The position numbers and the translations under genes are program-made. From Pratylenchus scribneri (Eukaryota > Nematoda > Chromadorea > Rhabditida > Pratylenchidae), in the NCBI GenBank assembly GCA_030063045.1, contig JAQSEB010000032.1, forward strand, positions 2,976,001 through 3,040,000: a stretch of DNA of 64,000 nucleotides. The letters are read 5' to 3'. The notes below the pieces were generated by a model that ran no database searches, was not told the origin of the DNA, and saw nothing but the letters and a program-made list of their open reading frames with translations. Shown piece by piece: positions 1-14,866 of this stretch. Every line of letters starts with the position of its first letter. Position 1 is the first letter of the stretch.

Positions 1-112
1 TTATGATTTTAAATATTGGTTTTTCCTTTTTTTTCTTATTTTTCATCAGGACAGTTATAAATAATTTTTATTAAATATTATTTATATATTTTTTTAATAT
101 GTAAATTCATAG

Positions 113-4415
<4,303 letters not shown>

Positions 4416-4787
4416 AAAATGAACAAAAATAAAGATTTAATTGATCTCATATTAATTTTATAGATTCATTTTTCCATATATTGGCCCCCTCTCACCATTT
4501 GCAAACCATTCCACTTATTTTTTATTTCCAATCGTCAATTTCTAGCATTTTATATTCACCATTTTTTAATAAAATATTGTTGTATTTCCTTTTATAAACT
4601 AAATAAAATATTAGGAAAATCGAAGCGGATATGCCATTCAAAAGGAGAAAATATTCTCTAAAATTTGACTTTTCTAACTTTTTTGAAATTTAAATTTCCT
4701 CCAAAAATTCAAGGTTTATTACATTCAAAGACAAATAACTATTTAAAAGATGAATTTTTTATTAATAATTTTATTACTACTTTTTAG
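4416..4787. other. 3' flank of HEATR5B
   Basis: AT-rich sequence with the polyadenylation signal of HEATR5B near 4427. No gene is seen. Confidence 0.6.
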
Positions 4788-5648
4788 AGCACTTTCATTT
4801 TTTAGTTATGAATTTTTAAAAATTTTCAAAAATACTAGTAAAATTCAAAATTTTCAAAAATGAATTTCTCAAAATCGGGTCGAGTTTTCAGTCTGAAATT
4901 TTCTGATTAAATCTTAATAATTGTAAGCTAAAAAATCTAGGCCTAGAACTCTATACATTTTTTAGTTATGAATTTTTAAAAATTTTCAAAAATACAGGAA
5001 AAAATTCAAAATTTTCAAAAATCAATTTTTCAAAATCGGCCCGAGTTTTCAGTCTGAAATTTTCTGATTATATCTTAATAATTGTAAGCTAAAAAATAAA
5101 AAAAATCTAGGCCTAGAACTCTATACATTTTTTAGTTATGAATTTTTAAAAATTTTCAAAAATACAGGAAAAAATTCAAAATTTTCAAAAATCAATTTTT
5201 CAAAATCGGCCCGAGTTTTCAGTCTGAAATTTTCTGATTATATCTTAATAATTGTAAGCTAAAAAATAAAAAAAATCTAGGCCTAGAACTCTATACATTT
5301 TTTAGTTATGAATTTTTAAAAATTTTCAAAAATACAGGAAAAAATTCAAAATTTTCAAAAATCAATTTTTCAAAATCGGCCCGAGTTTTCAGTCTGAAAT
5401 TTTCTGATTATATCTTAATAATTGTAAGCTAAAAAATAAAAAAAATCTAGGCCTAGAACTCTATACATTTTTTAGTTATGAATTTTTAAAAATTTTCAAA
5501 AATACAGGAAAAAATTCAAAATTTTCAAAAATCAATTTTTCAAAATCGGCCCGAGTTTTCAGTCTGAAATTTTCTGAATAAATCTTAATAATTATAAGCT
5601 AAAAAATAAAAAAAATCTAGGCCTAGAACTCTATACATTTTTTAGTTA
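4788..5648. repeat. 170-bp tandem satellite, about five copies
   Basis: A unit containing GCCTAGAACTCTATACATTT recurs with its start at 4941, 5111, 5281, 5451 and 5621, a strict 170-bp period. The middle copies are almost identical. The first copy is more diverged and begins without the CTAGGCCTAG palindrome. Each unit also carries ATTTTCAAAAAT-type short inverted pieces. The array runs straight into the minisatellite that follows. Confidence 0.9.
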
Positions 5649-6415
5649 GCCCCAAAATAATTCCGCCTGTTCAATTTGCCCCAAAATAATTCCGCCTGTT
5701 CAATTTGCCCCAAATAATTCCGCCAGTTCAATTTGCCCCAAAATAATTCCGCCTGTTCAATTTGCCCCAAAATAATTCCGCCTGTTCAATTTGCCCCAAA
5801 TAATTCCGCCTGTTCAATTTGCCCCAAAATAATTCCGCCTGTTCAATTTGCCCCAAAATAATTCCGCCTGTTCAATTTGCCCCAAATAATTCCGCCTGTT
5901 CAATTTGCCCCAAAATAATTCCGCCTGTTCAATTTGCCCCAAAATAATTCCGCCTGTTCAATTTGCCCCAAATAATTCCGCCTGTTCAATTTGCCCCAAA
6001 ATAATTCCGCCTGTTCAATTTGCCCCAAAATAATTCCGCCTGTTCAATTTGCCCCAAAATAATTCCGCCTGTTCAATTTGCCCCAAAATAATTCCGCCTG
6101 TTCAATTTGCCCCAAAATAATTCCGCCTGTTCAATTTGCCCCAAATAATTCCGCCTGTTCAATTTGCCCCAAAATAATTCCGCCTGTTCAATTTGCCCCA
6201 AATAATTCCGCCTGTTCAATTTGCCCCAAAATAATTCCGCCTGTTCAATTTGCCCCAAATAATTCCGCCTGTTCAATTTGCCCCAAAATAATTCCGCCTG
6301 TTCAATTTGCCCCAAATAATTCCGCCTGTTCAATTTGCCCCAAAATAATTCCTCCTGTTTTATTTGCCCCAAACATAATTCCGCCTGTTCAATTTGCCCC
6401 AAAATAATTCCGCCT
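5649..6415 (-). repeat. Minisatellite array 1, core GGCGGAATTATT (on minus strand)
   Basis: About 27 tandem units of 27-29 bp. On the plus strand they read AATAATTCCGCC plus a spacer TGTTCAATTTGCCCCA. Units differ mainly by AAAA or AAA before TAATT. Long ORFs on both strands here are by-products of a unit length divisible by three. Confidence 0.92.
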
Positions 6416-7734
6416 CCGACTAAGTTTTAATTCCCATCTGTTTTGAGGTTACTAAATTATATTTTGTAAATTATTTTCTTATTGGGAGAATTCTTTTGAA
6501 GCTTTATTAGCCTATTTTTTATTTTTATGTAGAGGAGCATTGAGAGTTGAAATTAATTCTTTAATGGAAAAGTTCTTTAAATGTATTCAAATTTTAATAT
6601 TTAAATAATAATAAAATATTATTTAATGTACAATATATATATGGGAATGAGGGTATCAAATACAAATATCATTCCTCGTGATTTGATGCCTGTGCTTTAC
6701 ATAAACTTCCACTTTGCTGCCATCAAATTCCCAGACCAAAAGGAAGTAGAATATTGAATTTATGCCGACCAATAAAAATTCCGCCAATGAGAATGTGGCA
6801 TATGCTTAATTTGAAAAATATATGGTGGAATTTGGATTTAAGGCTTTACGAATTGTATTGCAAGTGAGCACAAAAGTTAAATATGAAATGGCGGTGGTCA
6901 CCGAAAGTGGATAGCCCACAAGGAAGAGGCAACATTTCAATTGGAAAACTCGATCATGCTAAAATGTGGACTAGAGGATATTTTTGTTGGCCAAACTTGC
7001 CATCGGTTTTAGCTTTCTAATGCCCGAATGGAAGTGGAGAATATTGTTGAAGAGCATGTTGAAATTGAATGGAATGAGCCAAAGGGCAAAACAGGTGGCA
7101 TGAATTTTGAAGTGGCTTTCAATGTCAATCTGAAATGGAAAAGGAATGGAAGGAAGGAGTACGGTAACAGTAACAACCACGGATACGGAGGTCAATCCGA
7201 ATGCTTCGGCAACAAGGAGCACATAATGGAGCCGAATGATTTCGGTGAACCAACGTTTATTCCGGTATTCCGATTCGCCCAATGAATAATGATTTTTGTA
7301 GACCTAAAATTTTGGGCTATAAATTTAGGGCATTTGGATTTGGGAAAGCCAAACTATGGCATAGAAAAAGCGAGGGGGAAGATGGAGGGCAAGGACCTGC
7401 GAATTGGAATTAGAATTAAAATACAAATAAGTCTCAAAATTTTTACCATTAGCCAAATATATTTTTGAGGTTTCCAAACGCCGATACTTCAAAGAATAAA
7501 TAAATAATAAATAATTATTGAATGAATACGACCTGTAGCTGACTGGAGGGAACATACTTTTGAGACCCTAAATAAACCATTTATTCCTGGAGAAAGGAGA
7601 AACAAACCGGACAAAATGTTGAGGGAATTGTGAAGTTGGAGATTTTGTCGAATTGAAATGTGTAGGTATAGGCCAAACAAAAATAGCAGCCAATTCCTTT
7701 TGATTAGAGAGAGGGGAATTGGATGGGTAAATTA
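6416..7734. other. Intergenic, possibly a decayed gene
   Basis: No intact gene found. Between about 6915 and 7285 the plus strand has two open stretches in one frame (about 6915-7013 and 7016-7285) separated by a TAG; the second ends FIPVFRFAQ and then a stop. Upstream, other frames are open but broken. The minus strand over 6971-7282 is also open and hydrophobic. I could not name a family, so a pseudogene is only a guess. Confidence 0.25.
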
Positions 7735-7890
7735 TACCGTATTTCCACTATTAGTGGCCCTGGGGCTTTATTTTTCAGAATCCCAAAGAAAGAAAAAAAA
7801 GTCATTTTTCATTCTTTTTCTTCTTAAAAATCCCCGAAAGAGGCTATTTTATTAGAGCTTAGAAGGGATAATAATAAAGGAAATACGGTA
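7735..7890. mobile_element. Small MITE-like inverted-repeat element
   Basis: The 156-bp segment begins TACCGTATTTCC and ends with the exact reverse complement GGAAATACGGTA. The outermost TA dinucleotides would fit a TA target site (Tc1/mariner type). The interior holds no ORF. Confidence 0.5.
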
Positions 7891-9567
7891 ATTAAAATAA
7901 GATAAAATACCAGGCAAAAGTGCCGCCAACAATCCAACAGTCTCAAAATTAGATTTTGGGTTAATATTAATGGCCAAAATTGACATGGAAACCTACTCGA
8001 ACTTTCCATTTAGCATCCGGCCTAATTGGCCAAATTTGGACCGGTTCTTCCCGCTTTTTTCGGCCATCTTCCATCTCATCCAATTCCAGGGCCTCAGCCG
8101 CCCTACAACGGTCACAATCACCGCATTTTGACTTTGAAGCAGTTGAAGAGGATGAGGAAGAGGAGGAAGAAGATGAACAATTTGTTGAGGAATCGAACAA
8201 TGTGAGGTAGGGGGAGGCACCGTCCCTTTCCTTCTCCTTTTGTAAGGGATCTTCACTGTGTGGAGATGGACACGGGCATTCCGTGACATTGCTGCCGGGC
8301 AAATTCTCTTCATTCAATTTGATACTTTTACTGTGTTCTTCATTTTGTTGTTTAATCTCGACTGTTGCGATTGTTTCCTCCATTTGGCCTTTAATTGGCC
8401 TTTTAATTACTAAAATTTAGGGATGGTTTAAATGAATGTTTGGAAGGGAAGGGGATATGCTTTTGGGCGCGATGAACGGAAACACACAACACAAACACAG
8501 CAGCAGCGAGGAGTGGAAAAAGCAATTTGCCCTAGTGTGGTGGTGGTGGAAAGCCAGGGGCGACGAACTTCTTCCAATTGCGCAAAGACCAAAGAGGGAG
8601 GGCGAAAGGGGCGAATGATCAAATGGCTGCTTTCCCCCCTTCGCCGTTTCACTTGATCCTTTCCTTTCCACATCGCCGCAATATCTCTCCAAAAAATGTG
8701 GATGGAATTGTGGCAGCTGCTGGCGGTGCTTTTGCCCTGTCGCCCCTTTCCCCCTGCGCACTTCATTTAACGGCCATTGAGGAGGCGGGGGAGATCAGTT
8801 AAAGGTGGTTGAATGAAAATGGGGGAATGAAAGGGAAAGGCAAAACCGCGAACAAAAATAAAGGGACAATTGATAGGAAGGAATTCATTTTCATTGGGTG
8901 GTTGCATATTGGGCGAGGATGCGCAGGTGCAGTGCAGCAGATTGGACCACCACCAAAGGGATGATGCTGGAATTTACATTTGCTGCGCATTTTGTTTATC
9001 GGTGGTAGCAATTTGTTGGGGAAAGTAAAAGCCGTAAATGCGCGTAACACTGAAGCTGCCAGAGGCGCTTTCCCATTCCGAAGGCTACCTTCCTTCTTTG
9101 TCGCGCAGCCACCTTTAAACAATCCCCGCCAATAGCCAATCCACCTTTTCATACCTTATATTTTTTCCAAAGCAATGTTTTCCTTGATTCTTTGCTGATT
9201 AAATTGACGTGCAATCAATTATAAAATAAATGAGAATATTAGAAAGGAAAATGAGAAGATCAAAAAGGACATTCCAGCAGCAGTTTTACCTTTGTAGACC
9301 CATTCTTCCATTTTTTTTTGTTTGAGGGATATCCAATATCCATTATCCATTTCCAGATTTCCACCTTGAAAACATTGGCCAATTTATTAATTTATCAGGC
9401 GCCATACAATGAGTGAATGAAAGGGCATCTTGAAATTTTTCACAAAAAATTGATTATAATTTTTCATTTCTCTCTAATAAAATTTACATATAATTTTATT
9501 AATTATTTGTGCCGTTTTATATAAATGGAAGATAAACCGGAACGTTGAAAAAAATAACTTTCCCATC
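7891..9567. other. Intergenic; one possible minus-strand exon
   Basis: A minus-strand ORF from the ATG at 8383 to a possible donor near 8003 (CGA then GTAGGT) encodes about 125 residues: a Ser run, a Cys-rich GDCDRC patch, then KKREEP. It lies behind an unpaired TTTTAG acceptor. No continuation exon could be identified and the family is unknown. The rest is purine- or pyrimidine-biased sequence without a credible gene. Confidence 0.25.
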
Positions 9568-9640
9568 TTGGAATCGAACTCGACCAAATGTGAATAAAAA
9601 CCGACTCACAACCAACTGCGCTAACAAGGACTTGGTGGCC
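9568..9640 (-). other. tRNA-like remnant (minus strand)
   Basis: Read on the minus strand, TAGCGCAGTTGGT (A-box) is followed about 50 bases later by GAGTTCGATTCC (B-box-like, TFC loop GTTCGAT) and then TTTTTTT. The stems are imperfect, so it is called a tRNA pseudogene or SINE fragment. Confidence 0.4.
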
Positions 9641-10307
9641 GCCCTCCTCGCAATTAAATATATTTATTTAATTTTTCTTTCATTTTCCGTAAAAGAAAAG
9701 GGGTATTCACTATTATTTGAATTGACGCTAGATTTAATGTCCAAAATTTGCTTCTTTTGTCCTTCCACCATGCTCTGCTCTTTCTCTTTATTTTCTAATC
9801 TCATTTTATAACATTCTATTTTGTCGACTTCCTCTGCCTGCTTTCACAAAAAGTTCATAAAGAAAAATAAAGTGGTTAATGAAGCTTGCCTTTAGCATTT
9901 TTTCTGCTTATTCACGTGCCTTGAAGGCCCAACTCAGTCAAAAGACCCCAGTCAATATAGTAAACGAACAAGGAGATAGTCTCTACGACCAACAATTCAC
10001 AACCAGTCCAAAAATCCTTATCATCCACTCGTGATAGTCTATTTTCTATTAGATAATAATGAATCGTTTAATGATTAATTGATTAAAGAGATAGGATGAT
10101 ATGAAAATAATCAGATATTTGATTCTGGATAAGATAATTTATGATGAAAAATTAAATCGTTAGTATTCTACCAATTGAAATTGCTTATTGGTTACCTTTT
10201 TAAATGACCAGCAGATTTATTGATTAGACCATTTTTATTATTTATTTTTAGATAAGCGTTTATAAATAATATTTTATTTTCAATTAAATTGAATATCGTC
10301 ATCAACA
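9641..10307. other. Intergenic, upstream of rab-7
   Basis: AT-rich. No ORF or repeat of note was recognised. It presumably includes the rab-7 promoter. Confidence 0.5.
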
Positions 10308-11377
10308 ATGAGTAGTCCACGAAAGAAGATCCTTCTCAAAGTGATAATCCTCGGTTAGTTTTTATTAAATAAATAACATTTTCAATTTTGTTTATTTCAG
10401 GAGATTCCGGAGTTGGGAAGGTTTGACAATTCAATAATTGACTGCTTAATTTTATCCAAATATTTTATATTTTAAGACTTCCTTGATGAACCAATATGTC
10501 AACAAACGATTCAGCAACCAGTACAAAGCGACAATCGGCGCCGATTTTCTGACAAAGGATATAACAATCGATGATCGGGTGGTCACCATGCAAATTTGGG
10601 ATACCGCCGGACAGGAACGTTTCCAATCTTTGGGAGTGGCTTTCTATCGAGGCGCCGATTGCTGTGTTCTGGTAATGGTTTTTATATGCAAATTCGAATC
10701 AGAGTATCTAAAACAATGTACTTTTCGGTTTGGTTTAGTCAAACATTTCATCCTACTAGAAACTAGACCAAAATTAACAATTCCAATTCAATCAACCATG
10801 ATTTTGGCGCAAATTAAATTCATTAATTCAGTTAGAATCTTTAAATTTATATTTCAGGTTTACGATGTCACTTATCAGCCGAGTTTCAAAAATTTGGAAA
10901 GCTGGCGAGACGAATTCCTGGTGCAGGCGAGCCCCCGTGACCCGGAGAATTTTCCGTTTGTTTTGCTTGGCAACAAAATTGACAATGAACAGGCCAGGGC
11001 AGTGACGGCCAAAAGGGCCCAGAATTGGTGCCAAAGCAAAAATAATATGCCATATTTTGAGGTTTTTCAAATGGGAAAATTACCAAAAATCAATTAAATT
11101 AATTTTAAGGTGTCAGCAAAGGAAGGAGTGAATGTGGACGAAGGTAAAAGATAAATTGGATAATTATTTTAATTAAATAAATTCACAAAAATTTTTAGCC
11201 TTCCTCGCAATTGCCCGTGCCGCCCTCGCCCGTGATTCCCAGGAAACGGACATCCCAAGTAAAATTTTCAATCCAATTAGTTTTGCCAAATTTGCATAAT
11301 TTTCAGCTTTCCCTGACCAAATTAATCTTGGCGGCAATTACCAATCATCCAATCGCCAAGATTCATGCAATTGCTGA
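10308..11377 (+). CDS. rab-7: RAB7 small GTPase
   Basis: A complete 209-aa RAB7. Exons: 10308-10353, 10401-10420, 10477-10671, 10858-11061, 11110-11143, 11199-11258, 11307-11377. The G motifs are in place: GDSGVGKTSL (P-loop), the [13 protein letters not shown] effector switch, [13 protein letters not shown] (switch II), GNKID and [26 protein letters not shown] is almost identical to the animal protein. It ends in CNC, a C-X-C double-geranylgeranylation signal. RAB7 drives late endosome to lysosome traffic. The beta chain of the enzyme that lipidates RABs is encoded at 41.3-42.6 kb. Intron 3 is longer than its neighbours and contains open sequence that is not coding. Confidence 0.97.
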
Positions 11378-11834
11378 GAAATTGTGGACAAAAAGAGAGG
11401 AGCGCACAATTTTTTGAGAGAATTTTGCTGATCATTTATAAATTTCACAAAATAAATTGCCTTTTCCTAATTTTGACATAAATCCAACCCCAATCCAATT
11501 CTCTGCATCTAAATTCTAAATAATAAAAATGAATCGAATTGAATTGTAAATTGATTGACCAAACGAGAATTATAAATAAATAAAAATGTGTATTTTTTGT
11601 TTTTCATTTGCCGAAGTTGATTAGCCCCCACTAGCCCCTTGGTGATTGATCACATCATTCACAAAAATTCACTCACTCAGTTTAAGCTCTGTTATTTTGA
11701 CACATTTGATCGATGTTTACTTCCCCTCTTTTGGCCAGATTGCCTCAAATCCCAATCCACTTTCCTTTTTTTTTTGTTTATTCCAAAGTAACATTCTTGC
11801 CAATTTTCGCTATTTCCTGATTTCCTCACAAAAA

Positions 11835-13077
11835 ATGCAATTCCTAAATCCTTTTCCCCTAGTTTTTCTTATTTTTATTGGCCTTTGCTTTTGCACCGTT
11901 CAATCATTTCGGCTTCAAGGAGTCGGTGTTAAAGGCCAATTATTGTGCAAAGGCTCATATTCGGTGCACACATCCGTTGCCATTTTCGATGTCGACCGAA
12001 ATCCAGGCGATCCGGATGTAAATTAATTTAAAAAAGATAGCAGAAAAATATAAATATTTTGGTTGAATCATTAATACAAAAGATTGAATTAAATGTTGGG
12101 GCAAACAGGCGGAATTATTCTTAGAAACAGGCGGATTTATTCTTAGAAACAGGCGGAATTATTCTTAGAAACAGGCGGATTTATTCTTAGAAACAGGCGG
12201 AATTATTCTTAGAAACAGGCGGAATTATTTAAAACTTAGTCAACCAGGCGGAATTATTTAAAACTTAGTCAACCAGGCGGAATTATTTAAAACTTAGTCA
12301 AACAGGCGGAATTATTTAAAACTTAGTCAACCAGGCGGAATTATTAAAAACTTAGTCAATCAGGCGGATTATTTAAAACTTAGTCAACCAGGCGGAATTA
12401 TTAAAACTTAGTCAAACAGGCGGAATTATTAAAACTTAGTCAAACAGGCGGAATTATTAAAACTTAGTCAAACAGGCGGAATTATTTAAAACTTAGTCAA
12501 ACAGGCGGAATTATTAAAAACTTAGTCAATCAGGCGGAATTATTTAAAACTTAGTCAAACAGGCGGAATTATTAAAACTTAGTCAACCAGGCGGAATTAT
12601 TAAAACTTAGTCAAACAGGCGGAATTATTAAAAACTTAGTCAATCAGGCGGAATTATGAATTAAAACAAAATATAGTCAAACTGGAGTGGAATTAATTTG
12701 GGGCAAAAAGCTCGAATAATTTTGAAGCAAAAAAAGGACTTCTTATTTTTAATAGGATTTATTGGACGAAACTTTCACTGATCGTAACGGAAGATTTGTG
12801 GTGGATGGAAGCACCAGAGAATTGACAAATATTGAACCCGAATTGCGAATAATTCACGATTGTGACGATGGAATTAAAGTGGATGGGGGATTGACAAATA
12901 TAATAAATCTTGTCATAATTTTTAGCCTTGTCATCGCCTTTTGACACTATAAAAGTGCCAGCTGAATATATTCATCATGGGAAAGTGGACAAATTCTTTG
13001 ACATTGGCCAATTGGATTTGGCGCAAAAAGGCGAAAATGAGGCGAGAACCTGCCACTTGGATTTTCATGGAAATTGA
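11835..13077 (+). CDS. Transthyretin-like (TTL) secreted protein, apparent frameshift
   Basis: Nematode TTL family. Exon 1 (11835-12017) gives a signal peptide (MQFLNPFPLVFLIFIGLC) and the family start GVGVKGQLLCKG. Exon 2 (12756-12878) gives DETFTDRNGRFVVDGSTREL and IIHDCDDGIK. Exon 3 (from 12926) begins PCHR, then reads into a stop at 12950. The adjacent frame from 12940 resumes the family patt FDTIKVPAEYIHHG, then FDIGQLDLAQKGENEA, to a stop at 13077. One extra T in the run 12939-12942 would rejoin them. This could be a homopolymer error in the assembly or a real mutation making a pseudogene. TTL proteins are small secreted beta-sandwich proteins; some bind dying cells or serve at the host interface. 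Intron 1 holds minisatellite array 2. The upstream in-frame ATG at 11646 was not used because the signal peptide fits the later start. Confidence 0.8.
12098..12660 (+). repeat. Minisatellite array 2, core GGCGGAATTATT, in TTL intron 1
   Basis: About 20 units. The first few carry the spacer CTTAGAAACA, the rest TTAAAACTTAGTCAACCA or close variants. The core GGCGGAATTATT is on the plus strand, sense to the host gene. Unit length is about 20-28 bp. Confidence 0.92.
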
Positions 13078-14866
13078 ATTATTTTGATATTTATTTGAAA
13101 TCCAATTTATTCATTCTTTAATCCACCGCCATCCCCTCCTCCGCAATTTTTTTGCAACAAACAATAAAGCTTTATTTCCTTTTTGCGTCGACAAAATCGA
13201 TTTATGGTCTGCTGAGAGGGGCACATATTTATGGCCAAAAGGCCATCAAATTGGCAACAGAAACACAGCGCCTTTCTGGGAATGGAATACGACTCTTTTC
13301 TTTAAATTTGGCCTTCCTACTTTCCAAATATTCTATTTTTTATTTATTTTTAAAATTGGCCAATCCATTCCATTTTTTTGATTTATTGGCTTCCTTCAAC
13401 AATGTCCTTACGAGGAAGCCAAAAATTATACTTTGTCAAAAAATGGCATTTTATGATGAAGAAATGGTGGAAAAAGGCGTTTTGTCTCCATTAGCAACCC
13501 CAAAACCTAATTGGCTCCTTCCCTCTTCCTTCACAGTATACGCCATCTGCTTTGACTTTGTCTCAGGCTTCAATCACAAGGAGGAATTCATTTCCTGGCA
13601 TTAAAAGGAGGCGCCCACATTCTCGCGCAACAACAAAAAGTGGTGGCCACGCCATTTGGCCATTTTCCCCTTCCTTCTTTGCCTTATTGCCGCCAACTAA
13701 TCCAATTCGAGCTAGACCCTATTAATTGATGGCATTTCATGCCCACCTTATTCATTTTTGCACTTTCCACTTAAAAGGAATAAAAACATTTTTGAATTCA
13801 ATTCTCTCTTTTCCATTTTCCTCGTTTTTCTCAATCACAAACAAATGTCAAATAAAAATTTAATAGCAAATTTTTATTGCTCGTTTCCCTCATTTTTTGT
13901 GAGCAATGAACATATTTGAATGGACGATGTTTATCTGTGGTGGTCGATGAATGTTTGTTCGGACAAAATAATAAATATCGAGAATTGCTTGATCATCATT
14001 CGCACAAACAAATAATGGAGCCAAATTGCTAATTTTAGGACAAATTAATAAATAAATGGAGGAAAATGAGTGATCATCATAATTAGAAGGGCACATTTTA
14101 GTGGTTTTTTATTTCCCATTCTCAAATGGAATCTATTTTCGGATTTGCAAAATCTGATTCACCGCCCTCCCTCCATACAATGCAAATGCTCTAAACAAAC
14201 AATAACCACCATTTCCATCCCTCCTCTCTCTCCGCCGTTGCTGCCAGCCGATCTATTTTCCCCTCAAAATCAATCCACATACTCCACTTTTCTTTCTTCC
14301 TTCCTCCGCCCGCGCAAAGCACAATTCCCCCCTTCAATATGTTCAACCACCCCAATTCCCCTCATTTTCCCAGCCAAATTCATTGGTTTAGCCCCCTCCT
14401 TTTCCCTCCTTCGCCACTCCTTCATTTTCACCTGTCCCTTCGCTTCTCATCCGCTTCTTCTTTCCTTCCGTATTTCCCCTCCTTTTTTAATGCCACTCCT
14501 TCTTCCAATTCGCCCTTGAAGGGAAGATGATCCCCAGCTTCCCATTTCCATATCGCTTTTTATTCATCCTTCATTCATTCCCACCGTTTATTGTCGCAAA
14601 ATAGCTCAAATCGATCGGAAGGCGATGATAGTTCCAATTCCAATTCCCCCTCCCACCTCCGATTTGCTCCTCCATCCAAAGTGCACCATTTTCCCAGGGC
14701 CCCAAATTCATCCATCGCCATTGCATAGAAAATTGGTTTGCAAAACGAAACCAGAGTCATCAGTATTTTTATCTTTTGGAGAAGAATTACCCTTTAACAA
14801 TATTTGACCATTTGAATATTTTGGTCCTTTCCCATTTTCCATTCAATTTCCTTCCCTTTAAAGCAA
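13078..14866. other. Intergenic
   Basis: Mostly AT-rich, turning C/T-rich from about 14.2 to 14.6 kb. A 150-codon open stretch at 13152-13604 and another at 14070-14519 have skewed composition, no recognisable domain and no start context, so they are not called genes. Confidence 0.5.

Noticed and set aside
6073..6407. Overlapping 109-codon ORFs on both strands with repeated [22 protein letters not shown] peptides (also at 18711-19054 and 53705-54480)
   Set aside because: They come purely from the minisatellite unit length and exist in both strands; no start context or splice partners.
5649..6415. CRISPR array
   Set aside because: Spacers are not unique; the repeat is directly tandem with near-identical spacers, and the host is a eukaryote.
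13152..13604. 150-codon open frame
   Set aside because: Runs through composition-biased sequence after the TTL stop, has no domain and no conserved pattern.
14070..14519. 149-codon open frame rich in Pro, Ser and Phe
   Set aside because: Translation of a C/T-rich strand; Pro/Ser/Phe/Leu runs are expected from composition alone.
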